Positions 52,860-59,999 of a DNA stretch of 64,000 bases are shown here, in pieces (position 1 is the stretch's first letter; the number at the start of each line of letters is the position of its first letter). The stretch is from a virus: positions 1 through 64,000 of IMG/VR virus record IMGVR_UViG_3300006750_000004; one strand, written 5' to 3'. The notes under the pieces were generated by a model that saw only the letters and a program-made list of their open reading frames with translations, made no database searches and was not told the DNA's origin. The translations under genes were made by a program, and so were the position numbers.

Positions 52860-52975
52860 CCACAGATGGCTGCACCGACAACATTAACACAGCATACCAG
52901 ATCTGTAACAGTTCCAATAGGCCAAGGCACATTTTTGACACCCGGCAAGACAAAATCATCTACAGGAGCTACTGA
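52739..52975 (+). CDS. Small protein overlapping the previous frame
   Basis: 78 residues. 'WHYIVREWKHDGPNEYLAIATDGCTDNINTAYQ' reads as a natural protein segment, and the stop is coupled to the next gene (TGATG). Its first 40 codons overlap the previous ORF in another frame. An inserted or deleted base could also have split one longer gene. Confidence 0.4.
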   Translation: MEHRLTHRRGGGNLPDYYDATWHYIVREWKHDGPNEYLAIATDGCTDNINTAYQICNSSNRPRHIFDTRQDKIIYRSY

Positions 52976-53190
52976 TGAAAACTTCTGACGACGAACTGGC
53001 TGTCCGTAAAGTGAGTGAAGAGTTGCTCGACGCAGCCGTCCTCACTGAGAGCGCACTAGTCCACTTCGAAGACATCATCGTATCAGAACCAAGCGACAGT
53101 TTCGCCGCCGCTGTGATCCTCGCCCTCAAATCCGCTCATAACGTAATGAGCAAAGCATCCGACGATCTGACGAAAGTAGTGGGAGAATGA
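52975..53190 (+). CDS. Small acidic helical protein
   Basis: 71 residues, acidic and alpha-helical ('VRKVSEELLDAAVLTESALVHFED'). No recognised family. It ends one base before the stop of the minus-strand gene at 53191, so the plus cassette ends exactly at the repeated-family block. Confidence 0.55.
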   Translation: MKTSDDELAVRKVSEELLDAAVLTESALVHFEDIIVSEPSDSFAAAVILALKSAHNVMSKASDDLTKVVGE

Positions 53191-53616
53191 TCAATATGCG
53201 ATTTCCTGGAATCCCTGCCATTGTTGCCAGCTAATAACATTCCAATTATCGCCATAATTGATTAGCCAAGATACACCATATGTGTCAGTTACCCAAATCA
53301 CAAATAGATCGTTAGTGAAATTTGGATCGCGTCCTGGAGTTATAACACGTCCAACTGGGAGGGTGGCGAAGTAACTGGGTACGACTGGAACGTCCTGATC
53401 CAACTCACCAAATCGACGACCATCAGGAAGTCCTTCTAGGATCCCATGTTTGTCGACAATATTGATCACGCCATTATTCTCTATTGCTTTGATACCCTCT
53501 TGATGGAAATAAGCAGCTATTTGTTCGGCTTCTTGTCGATTAGAACCATCATCGAATTGGTCGTTGTCTTCGAGACCGTCGTAGTCGGATGATTCGGTGA
53601 TATATTTAAGTTTCAT
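53191..53616 (-). CDS. YxGLEDxDxF-family protein
   Basis: 141 residues. It starts 'MKLKYITESSDYDGLEDNDQF', a leader plus the family motif, then a beta-rich domain ('FVIWVTDTYGVSWLINYGDNWN') without cysteines. The leader ends in an ITE/S site of the (I/L)xE type. Function unknown; see the family repeat entry. Confidence 0.6.
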   Translation of the reverse strand: MKLKYITESSDYDGLEDNDQFDDGSNRQEAEQIAAYFHQEGIKAIENNGVINIVDKHGILEGLPDGRRFGELDQDVPVVPSYFATLPVGRVITPGRDPNFTNDLFVIWVTDTYGVSWLINYGDNWNVISWQQWQGFQEIAY

Positions 53617-54422
53617 TAGTACTCGGCTGCACTGAAGATGTCTAATATTGCTTGGATGTCTTCTTCTTTGAGTTCTGGGCCGTTCCAGTCGTACCCAGTT
53701 ACTTCGTCACCCTGAATGGCCAGCCAGCCCACGTCAAGGCGGTCGTAGTAGAGAGTTAATCTACCTATGAATGGTTTGAAAGTTGGGTCAGGACTTCCTG
53801 CTTCTTGAGTAGCCAATAATTCAGCTTTTCTGGCTGGGTCTATATCCACGGGCTCGGGGTCTGCCGCATCACCGCCAGCTAGGGCATCGCCAGCTACGCG
53901 CGCGCGAATATTATCCACCATTGTGGTGCCGGGTTGTCCGGCTACTTGTATTTCAATAATCCAGGATCGTGATCCTTCTTCATTCTGGTCTTCTGGAACT
54001 GATGTTACATCTATTTGAACCCACCTGTCCATCATGTCGACAAGATGGAGACCCTCTTCACCGTGTGGGTCGTAGAATCTGTCGTTGTCTTCGAGACCGT
54101 CGTAGTCGGATGATTCGGTGAGCTTCGGACGCTTACGGAGATCCGAAGGGAACGCTGATTTTATACATTTTTTACATTGTCCAGATGACCCGAAACTCGG
54201 CAGTTCGCCACAAAATCCACAAAACAGATAATCACATTCAGTACAAGAAGCAAGGGATCGTTCATAACCACTCACATCACAATAATCACAATTTTCCATT
54301 GTATCTTGATCATCGTCATCTGGTTCCTCGATGAATTCGTCGGCGTCTTCGAGGCCGTCATAATCAGATTCGTCCGGATCTTCCGAAATCATTCTGGCTA
54401 TTTTTTTAGGGTCAATTTTCAT
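53616..54422 (-). CDS. YxGLEDxDxF-family protein with zinc finger
   Basis: 268 residues from the ATG at 54422. It starts 'MKIDPKKIARMISEDP' and the motif 'YDGLEDADEF', followed by an eight-cysteine zinc-binding block (about 45-85), a second 'TESSDYDGLEDNDRF' motif (no Met before it) and a C-terminal mixed domain. It looks like two family modules fused. The 47 bases encoding the leader are identical in two other genes. Confidence 0.7.
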   Translation of the reverse strand: MKIDPKKIARMISEDPDESDYDGLEDADEFIEEPDDDDQDTMENCDYCDVSGYERSLASCTECDYLFCGFCGELPSFGSSGQCKKCIKSAFPSDLRKRPKLTESSDYDGLEDNDRFYDPHGEEGLHLVDMMDRWVQIDVTSVPEDQNEEGSRSWIIEIQVAGQPGTTMVDNIRARVAGDALAGGDAADPEPVDIDPARKAELLATQEAGSPDPTFKPFIGRLTLYYDRLDVGWLAIQGDEVTGYDWNGPELKEEDIQAILDIFSAAEY

Positions 54423-54459
54423 ATCCGTCTCGTCAGTAAGCTTCAATGTTCTTGGCGTA

Positions 54460-55953
54460 CTATCGCCCGTCATCTCGTCGTCGCCAATCGAGTCGCTCTG
54501 CCTCCTCACAATTCGGACATCGCTCGCAGAAGGGACCGTGGATACAAGAACAAGAGAGAGGTAAGGCCGTAGTGCACCATTGACAATTCCAAAAATCACT
54601 TTGTTCTTGTTTTTCTACACATACATCGCACCACATTGTGTTGCAGGAGGCGCAATAAACACCGTGATTAATTATTGCAAGGGGGGAATCCCCCGTAGAT
54701 TCATCTTCTACTGGTGTGCCACACGTCGTGCATGGTGCACTATACCCTTCCGCATCGCTAAACTCATCGGCATCTTCAAGCCCCGCATATTCGCCAGACT
54801 CTCTAATATTGCTCTCGCGGGCGAAGTCTTCATCAGCTATGCAGTCTTGGCAGATATCAAGCGGGGATATTCCCCGCCATCCTGCATGTGAAGTACAATC
54901 GTCACACATTGATTGATTGCATTTGTAGCAATGTGTGACACGATCCCCTTCTTGCCAGGCAGTTCCACACCAACAAAAAGAATTATCTTGAAATTCATCG
55001 GCATCTTCAAGCCCGGCATATTCATTGGCATCTTCATTCACATTTTCAGGTCCAAGAGAACCATGTCCTTGGCAGTAGTCAGTCCGCTCCCCACAATCCG
55101 GACACGTCTCGCAGTATTCCGCATCGGGATCGCAAAATTCGTCGGCGTCCTCGAGTCCCTCGTATGATTCGTTTACGTTGCGTTTATTGGCGGAAGAGAT
55201 CCATTGTTGACGATTTGAGCGTCTAAAGAATCCTAATGGCCCTTCCCGTCCGTTGAATTCTTCCACATCCTGGTCGTTGGCGACCAGAAGTGCGCCGAGG
55301 TTCTGAATGAATTCTTCACTGTCCAAGTACTCTTTACATGATCGACAATATTGATCGTCCTGCTCTAGATCGTTAGTTCCACACACGCCGCAAACATTTG
55401 GTTCGCCGAATTCGTCGGCGTCCTCGAGTCCGGCATAGTCGGATTCGGTAATATGCTTGAGTTTCATTGGAGACCGACGCGCCTCGGACAACTCGCCGTC
55501 GTTCCAGAGATCCATATCTGGCGGCACAGTTTCCTTATAGTGAGCGAAAGCAATATCTTGGATGGCATCTCTTAGGATAGAGGGCTTTGATCCCAATTGG
55601 GGATTTTGGTTTTGGAACCATTGTTCATATTTGGGGTATTCGGCGAGAATAGCGTCTTTAATGCTATCTAGTTCTGAACACCAGCGACATTTGTCAAGGT
55701 CGTAGTCATTTCCGACAGCCCAAATTGGTGGGCCTGTACGAACTGGCTTTTCGAATGCTTCCGATCTGACGAAGATTATTACACTGTCAATATCCCTACT
55801 TTCTTGTTCGTACATGGTGTGAGCAGTGAAGAGATATGGTCCTACTTTCACTGGGCCATAATTATCTTGTTGCCATTCAGCTACGTCGTCAGTGAATTCG
55901 TCGGCGTCTTCGAGGCCGTCGTAGTCGGATTCGGTGATGTGGCGAAGTTTCAT
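54460..55953 (-). CDS. Multi-module YxGLEDxDxF protein with several zinc fingers
   Basis: 497 residues containing five copies of the motif. The first module starts 'MKLRHITESDYDGLEDADEF'; near residue 164 a second full leader follows internally ('PMKLKHITESDYAGLEDADEF'), as if a stop was lost between two genes. Later modules have zinc-finger type cysteines (e.g. CGVCG, CPDCG, CWCG, CYKCNQ, CDDC, CASCN, CDVC, CERCPNCEE). The variable domains between motifs differ from each other. Function unknown. Confidence 0.75.
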   Translation of the reverse strand: MKLRHITESDYDGLEDADEFTDDVAEWQQDNYGPVKVGPYLFTAHTMYEQESRDIDSVIIFVRSEAFEKPVRTGPPIWAVGNDYDLDKCRWCSELDSIKDAILAEYPKYEQWFQNQNPQLGSKPSILRDAIQDIAFAHYKETVPPDMDLWNDGELSEARRSPMKLKHITESDYAGLEDADEFGEPNVCGVCGTNDLEQDDQYCRSCKEYLDSEEFIQNLGALLVANDQDVEEFNGREGPLGFFRRSNRQQWISSANKRNVNESYEGLEDADEFCDPDAEYCETCPDCGERTDYCQGHGSLGPENVNEDANEYAGLEDADEFQDNSFCWCGTAWQEGDRVTHCYKCNQSMCDDCTSHAGWRGISPLDICQDCIADEDFARESNIRESGEYAGLEDADEFSDAEGYSAPCTTCGTPVEDESTGDSPLAIINHGVYCASCNTMWCDVCVEKQEQSDFWNCQWCTTALPLSCSCIHGPFCERCPNCEEAERLDWRRRDDGR

Positions 55954-56009
55954 TGATGCTCCAGAATTTCATTGTATCTTCGCCCAGATGGTGCCGGTAT
56001 TTAACGAGT

Positions 56010-56280
56010 GACGGTAGCCCAACTGCCGTCGACATAGTGGTGACGTTTACCACGAATGATTTCTGCTAATCTTGATCGGTTGGAGCATCGGTTCTTATGG
56101 TGTTCTTGTGGCTTCCTTCGGGGAGTCCGGGTCTCGACAAAGTCGGGTCACCTGCTTCCAACCACCTTACAGGACGTAAGGCTTAAAAGAAACACTGGGC
56201 CTATCTGATAATGATTATCGGCTGCCCGAGATTAAGATGACCGCAGGCTTGGTGAGAACATTGTTGGGGTTACCCAGTGT
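56010..56280 (+). ncRNA. Candidate structured RNA
   Basis: Six helices can be drawn: GACGGTA/TGCCGTC (56010-56030, one G-T), GGTTGGAGCA with TGCTTCCAACC (56078-56087, 56153-56163), CTTCC-TTCG-GGGAG with a C(UUCG)G tetraloop (56112-56125), CGAC-AAA-GTCG (56135-56145), CCTTAC-AGGAC-GTAAGG (56065 block: 56165-56181) and ACACTGGG with CCCAGTGT (56192-56199, 56273-56280). The UUCG loop and closed outer stems favour a folded RNA. It is not a canonical tRNA. Strand chosen because the UUCG loop reads on plus. Confidence 0.45.
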
Positions 56281-56291
56281 ACCAGCAGACA

Positions 56292-56324
56292 GATTTGAGC
56301 GTCTAAAGAATCCTAATGGCCCTT
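56292..56324. repeat. 33-bp direct repeat copy
   Basis: Identical to 55212-55244, which lies inside the five-module gene. The copies are 1080 bases apart in the same orientation and bracket the end of that gene and the structured gap, so this copy may mark an old duplication or recombination junction. Confidence 0.9.
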
Positions 56325-56644
56325 GTGCAATTATTCAAGATAGTCCGAAGCTCAAGCGTAAAGTCTGTAAGCATTGGCAGTTGTAATATTTCATCAAGTA
56401 ACTCGACGTCCTTGAGAATGCCGAACCTGATAGAGCATTCGGACTCCCTGGCGGGAGTTGATGACGGCAAGGATATGGACCAGGGGTCGACCAGCACAAT
56501 TCTCCCCAAATCGATTTTAGTGTTGGAGCTTTCCTGAAATCTGAGAGCGGCAAGTCCGCTAACCCGCTTAATTTGTCAGAGACTAAATGAAAGTTTTTGG
56601 CGGTTAGGACGGGGGGAAACGATGTCTATCTATAATACTTTCAA

Positions 56645-56791
56645 ATGACTAAAATCCAGAAATTGGAAGCCCCTGACTTTCTAATAGCTCTAAAGCTCAC
56701 ACTATTAATATCAGACCACGCTGGGGCAATCGCTGACACGTTGTTTTTATTGGACAAAGCTGGGCAATGTGCAGTCTATCGAAGGGACTAG
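56645..56791 (+). CDS. Possible 48-residue ORF
   Basis: An ATG at 56645 opens 48 codons with a protein-like pattern ('FLIALKLTLLISDHAGAIADTLFLLDKAGQ') and ends on TAG overlapping the convergent gene by 4 bases. A preceding 8-codon frame (from the ATG at about 56622, after GGGGGG) ends in ATGA on this start, which could couple translation. No family. Confidence 0.35.
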   Translation: MTKIQKLEAPDFLIALKLTLLISDHAGAIADTLFLLDKAGQCAVYRRD

Positions 56792-57081
56792 CCATTATGA
56801 TTCTGCTCGATCCTCGCCAAATCATCCTTGAAGTACTGCTGGCAGGAATGGCAGACAATCAGTTGGCCAGATGGATCTTTTAGATTGAAATTGCTGATAC
56901 AATCGCTGCAGAAGTATGCATTTCGGCATCCATCACAACGGAACAACATATGTATTCCGAGTCCGCATGCGTCACATGTTTCCTTATCAACGAACTTGTC
57001 ATCGTCTTCGAGGCCGTCATAATCAGATTCGTCCGGATCTTCCGAAATCATTCTGGCTATTTTTTTAGGGTCAATTTTCAT
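56788..57081 (-). CDS. Single-module YxGLEDxDxF zinc-finger protein
   Basis: 97 residues: the leader 'MKIDPKKIARMISEDP', then 'ESDYDGLEDDDKF', then 'CDACGLGIHMLFRCDGCRNAYFCSDCI...CHSCQQ', an eight-cysteine paired zinc-binding pattern. It is the simplest example of the leader-motif-zinc plan. Overlaps the next family gene by 11 bases. Confidence 0.75.
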   Translation of the reverse strand: MKIDPKKIARMISEDPDESDYDGLEDDDKFVDKETCDACGLGIHMLFRCDGCRNAYFCSDCISNFNLKDPSGQLIVCHSCQQYFKDDLARIEQNHNG

Positions 57082-57550
57082 GAATTATACGCCTATTTAT
57101 CGGAGGTTCGCCGGGGAGCCAACCATGATCGTCGGCATACCAAGCACGACCACCTGCCCCGTTTTTGGTCACAATGGCCCATTCATTTTCATTATCGATT
57201 TCTATTTCATAAGTATTATCGATCCCCCAATGTTCGTTTTTAGGATTATCTATTGTTGTTATATAACTATCTGGTTCTGACACCTCGTCTTCGTCATCTC
57301 CAGAAGGGAAATCAGCATCTATATATAATACTCCAAGCTTACCATGGCCCGCTGATACATATCCAGCTTCAACATTATAATGATTGAGAAAGTCTGCAAA
57401 GTTACCATTTTCATCCCCAAACTCATCGGCATCTTCAAGCCCCGCATATTCGTCATCTTGTTTGTTAGATATGTATTCATCGGAGCGATCACTAGGAATA
57501 TTCGGATCTTCCGAAATCATTCTGGCTATTTTTTTAGGGTCAATTTTCAT
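57071..57550 (-). CDS. YxGLEDxDxF-family protein
   Basis: 159 residues from the ATG at 57550. Leader 'MKIDPKKIARMISEDP' and motif 'DEYAGLEDADEFGDEN' are followed by an acidic beta-rich domain ('GVLYIDADFPSGDDEDEVS', 'YEIEIDNENEWAIVTKNG') without cysteines. Function unknown. Confidence 0.65.
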   Translation of the reverse strand: MKIDPKKIARMISEDPNIPSDRSDEYISNKQDDEYAGLEDADEFGDENGNFADFLNHYNVEAGYVSAGHGKLGVLYIDADFPSGDDEDEVSEPDSYITTIDNPKNEHWGIDNTYEIEIDNENEWAIVTKNGAGGRAWYADDHGWLPGEPPINRRIIHEN

Positions 57551-57639
57551 TTGCAAGCCTTATAATATAGAACTTTTTGATCACCAAGGGCCTGCTTCTC
57601 TAGACCATCTTTCCCAGGTACCCTCTTCTATTTCGTATT

Positions 57640-58143
57640 TCACACACGGTTTGTGCTGGCGGCAAGTTGTGCTGCGACGATTCGTGCTGCAATAATATTG
57701 GCAGCTACTGTGGGTTTGGTTCTGAGTGATGCTTGTGCTTGGGAGGTGAAATTAGCGACTATATTATCACCAATTTGTTGGAATTTATCGATTCCGGCTA
57801 GTCCATTATCAGCTCCGGCTGGAGAGCCATCCCGAAGTCGATTCCCGCCGATTCCATATGCTTGGCATGATTTAGCTAATTCATGTTCGATTAATTTTTC
57901 TAGTTTGATTGTCATTTCTTCTGGTGATTTGTTGATTATCCATTCGCGTAGTGGTCGGTCTTCGATACAATCGGTGCATACTTCTTCTGGTTCATGTTGC
58001 CGATGGGAGTATCGCCATCGTATTATATCTGCTGCATTAGATCCTATTCCGCAATCGACACATCCATCCGAGAATTGGTCATCGTCCTCGAGACCATAGT
58101 AGTCGGATTCTTGGTCGTTTTCGATTATGTGTCGTAGTTTCAT
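57640..58143 (-). CDS. YxGLEDxDxF-family protein with Ala-rich C-terminus
   Basis: 167 residues. 'MKLRHIIENDQESDYYGLEDDDQF' is the leader and motif, 'CVDCGIG...EVCTDCIED' a four-cysteine zinc pair, then a helical part and an Ala/Val-rich tail ('AANIIAARIVAAQLAAS') that could insert in a membrane or pack as a helix. It is the upstream-most member of the block. Confidence 0.65.
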   Translation of the reverse strand: MKLRHIIENDQESDYYGLEDDDQFSDGCVDCGIGSNAADIIRWRYSHRQHEPEEVCTDCIEDRPLREWIINKSPEEMTIKLEKLIEHELAKSCQAYGIGGNRLRDGSPAGADNGLAGIDKFQQIGDNIVANFTSQAQASLRTKPTVAANIIAARIVAAQLAASTNRV

Positions 58144-58183
58144 ATTCTAATTTTGGCGGGATGTAGATAAAAGATATGATGAA

Positions 58184-58227
58184 ATTTTGTGTGAGAAATG
58201 AGTATATTTTGTGTGAGAAATGAGTAT
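58184..58227 (+). repeat. Exact 22-bp tandem duplication at a gene start
   Basis: 58184-58205 and 58206-58227 are identical. Each carries GTGTGAGAAATGAGTAT, so the ribosome-site/ATG region of the collagen-like gene is doubled; the first copy's ATG leads only to a 12-codon frame. Confidence 0.95.
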
Positions 58228-59971
58228 GGCAGATAGTTGTGAAACCAAACCATTCCTGCCACGAAAGGGATCTGAAGGGGATGAGGTTTGTGACAAGTAC
58301 GGGAATCGTTGGAAGTATGATCTAGAGAGTAATGGTTGGATTTCTTCTGGCACGATTACTGATACTCCATTAGTCACAGAGAAGATAGATGGATTGATTA
58401 CATCTGATGCTTTTTCCAATCTTCGGAAATTGCAGACGTACGTTGATCTGGATCCGGACCTCAACACCTTTAAGATGCTCCCTGGTAGGGATGCATATTG
58501 GTACTATTTCCGATCCAGCGATAAGCTCTTCCGGTTTAGGCAGGAAGGAGAAGATTGCCTCCGTGTCGAGGTGGATAAGGGGCGGTTTTTTCAAATTTTG
58601 ATGAAGGAGGTGTGCCCCGGTACTAAGGGGCCAAAGGGAGAGAAGGGCGATAAAGGATTGCCGGGTAATGTTGGGACGGCGGAGGTTTGCTTTACTCCGT
58701 CAGCGATTAATGGCGATCAGATGGATTTCGCCATTTTTACCCCGACTCCGTTGGTTGAGAATGGTCCGATATCCCTGCCCGGTGGTGTTGTGCCTAATGT
58801 CTCTGTTCGGTTGTTTGAAGCAACTATCCCGATTGGTGCGACAGCTACGCAACAAGACCAGATGCAAGATCTGGCTATCTTCTTCAACAATCATGATCCA
58901 CGAGACGAGATACTTCCCAAATTCCAGGCTACTAGGGATTTGTTGCGGAAACGCAGTATGGGAATTATTGCTCAGGATAGTTTGTGCCAGATTCCTTTGA
59001 GTCAGGTTGCTGTTTTACCGTCTGGCACTACGTTAGCTGCTGCACCAAGTGTTACGGTTGAGGTGAATCCGGCAAATCCGTCTCAAGTCACTATTAGTGG
59101 TACTATTCCGGTTGATAATGTCCGTACTGCTAATTCGATTCAGTTTGATCCAGAAACGAATATTGCATGCGGTTCTATTATTTTGGAGCCAGGTAATCAA
59201 TGGTCTGACTTGGAAGCTGATGATTGGTGTATCAAGTCTCGTCAGAAAGGGCCGAATGGTCTGAAGGGGGATGCTGGAGAGTGTCGTATCAAGATCGTTG
59301 AGTGTTTGATCGATGATACGAATATTCGTGCTACGTGTCCTATTGTTAATGCGAGACTCGATTGTGATCGTGAGATAATTTATACCTTATGTTCTGATTT
59401 ATTGACAGAAATCTGTGTCGATAAAGTTAGTTTGCTCCCTGAGTCGACGACACTGGCGAATACCAATGCTTTTAAGAGTGTTTTTGCTGCGGCAGAGATG
59501 ACTCTTGAGGAATGTAAGAGAATCAACCGCTACAAAGTGGGATTAGAGGCGGATGAGCTGCCTGAACTTGATTTGTTGCATTGGGACCCACAACCAGGTT
59601 GTTCTACAAGGAGGCATTATGACAGACACAAGTTTAATTGGATTCCGGACACTGACCTTCCAGCATGTGATTCAACCGCTGCTTGGTTTGGGCCTGATAC
59701 GGTTCGATCTGGGAAGTATCCGCATGAGATTGTCATACCTCCAGAACCGCCAGTTGACGAGTGTTGTCAGGATGAATTCTTCTATTGTCCCAATGTTCAG
59801 GAAGCACCATGCACTGATGACCCGCCATCACCGCCATCACCGCCATCGCCACCGTCATCGCCGTTAGCGGCAGCAGCGGGTCGTGCGGAGGTAGGCGATA
59901 TACCGCTTGGTGGGAGACCCTCTTCTCCTCAACTTCAAATGGGTACGCGTAAGTGGCAGGTAAGGACTTAG
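58226..59971 (+). CDS. Collagen-like virion or tail-fibre protein
   Basis: 581 residues from the ATG at 58226 (58220 is also possible). Two short collagen-type Gly-x-y runs, 'GTKGPKGEKGDKGLPG' near residue 133 and 'KGPNGLKGDAGE' near 350, separate beta-rich segments, and a 'PPSPPSPPSPPSS' stretch near the C-terminus resembles a stalk. Phage fibres often use such spacers. Several Cys are scattered through it. It is followed by a glycosyltransferase-like gene, which could act on it; not proven. Confidence 0.75.
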   Translation: MADSCETKPFLPRKGSEGDEVCDKYGNRWKYDLESNGWISSGTITDTPLVTEKIDGLITSDAFSNLRKLQTYVDLDPDLNTFKMLPGRDAYWYYFRSSDKLFRFRQEGEDCLRVEVDKGRFFQILMKEVCPGTKGPKGEKGDKGLPGNVGTAEVCFTPSAINGDQMDFAIFTPTPLVENGPISLPGGVVPNVSVRLFEATIPIGATATQQDQMQDLAIFFNNHDPRDEILPKFQATRDLLRKRSMGIIAQDSLCQIPLSQVAVLPSGTTLAAAPSVTVEVNPANPSQVTISGTIPVDNVRTANSIQFDPETNIACGSIILEPGNQWSDLEADDWCIKSRQKGPNGLKGDAGECRIKIVECLIDDTNIRATCPIVNARLDCDREIIYTLCSDLLTEICVDKVSLLPESTTLANTNAFKSVFAAAEMTLEECKRINRYKVGLEADELPELDLLHWDPQPGCSTRRHYDRHKFNWIPDTDLPACDSTAAWFGPDTVRSGKYPHEIVIPPEPPVDECCQDEFFYCPNVQEAPCTDDPPSPPSPPSPPSSPLAAAAGRAEVGDIPLGGRPSSPQLQMGTRKWQVRT

Positions 59972-59999
59972 CGTACGTAGTTGGAAACATGAGGATTCA

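Larger units (their letters stand above)
55954..56644. other. 690-bp gene-poor gap
   Basis: No convincing gene. The first part is dense in hairpins (see 56010-56280). A 33-bp direct repeat of sequence at 55212 lies at 56292. Small frames on both strands (e.g. 56237-56386 plus, 56303-56509 minus) have no family features. A 'TCTATAATACTTT' box near 56630 precedes a short plus ORF. Confidence 0.6.
53555..58143 (-). repeat. Interspersed family repeat encoding YxGLEDxDxF (11 copies)
   Basis: The motif (consensus ESDYDGLEDADEF) occurs 11 times across six open frames between 53.5 and 58.1 kb, near 53.57, 54.09, 54.35, 54.78, 55.00, 55.14, 55.43, 55.91, 57.01, 57.44 and 58.09 kb. Copies are similar at DNA level. 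Two leader types precede it: MKL(R/K)xI(T/I)E and MKIDPKKIARMISEDP; the latter is encoded by three identical 47-bp blocks (54376-54422, 57035-57081, 57504-57550). Domains after the motif vary. Confidence 0.9.

Noticed and set aside
56078-56163. tRNA-like closing stem of about 86 bases
   Set aside because: The T-arm and anticodon-arm motifs are missing on both strands; kept only as part of a candidate structured RNA.
56303-56509. 68-codon minus frame in the gap
   Set aside because: No family, no leader motif, and poor codon pattern; probably not a gene.
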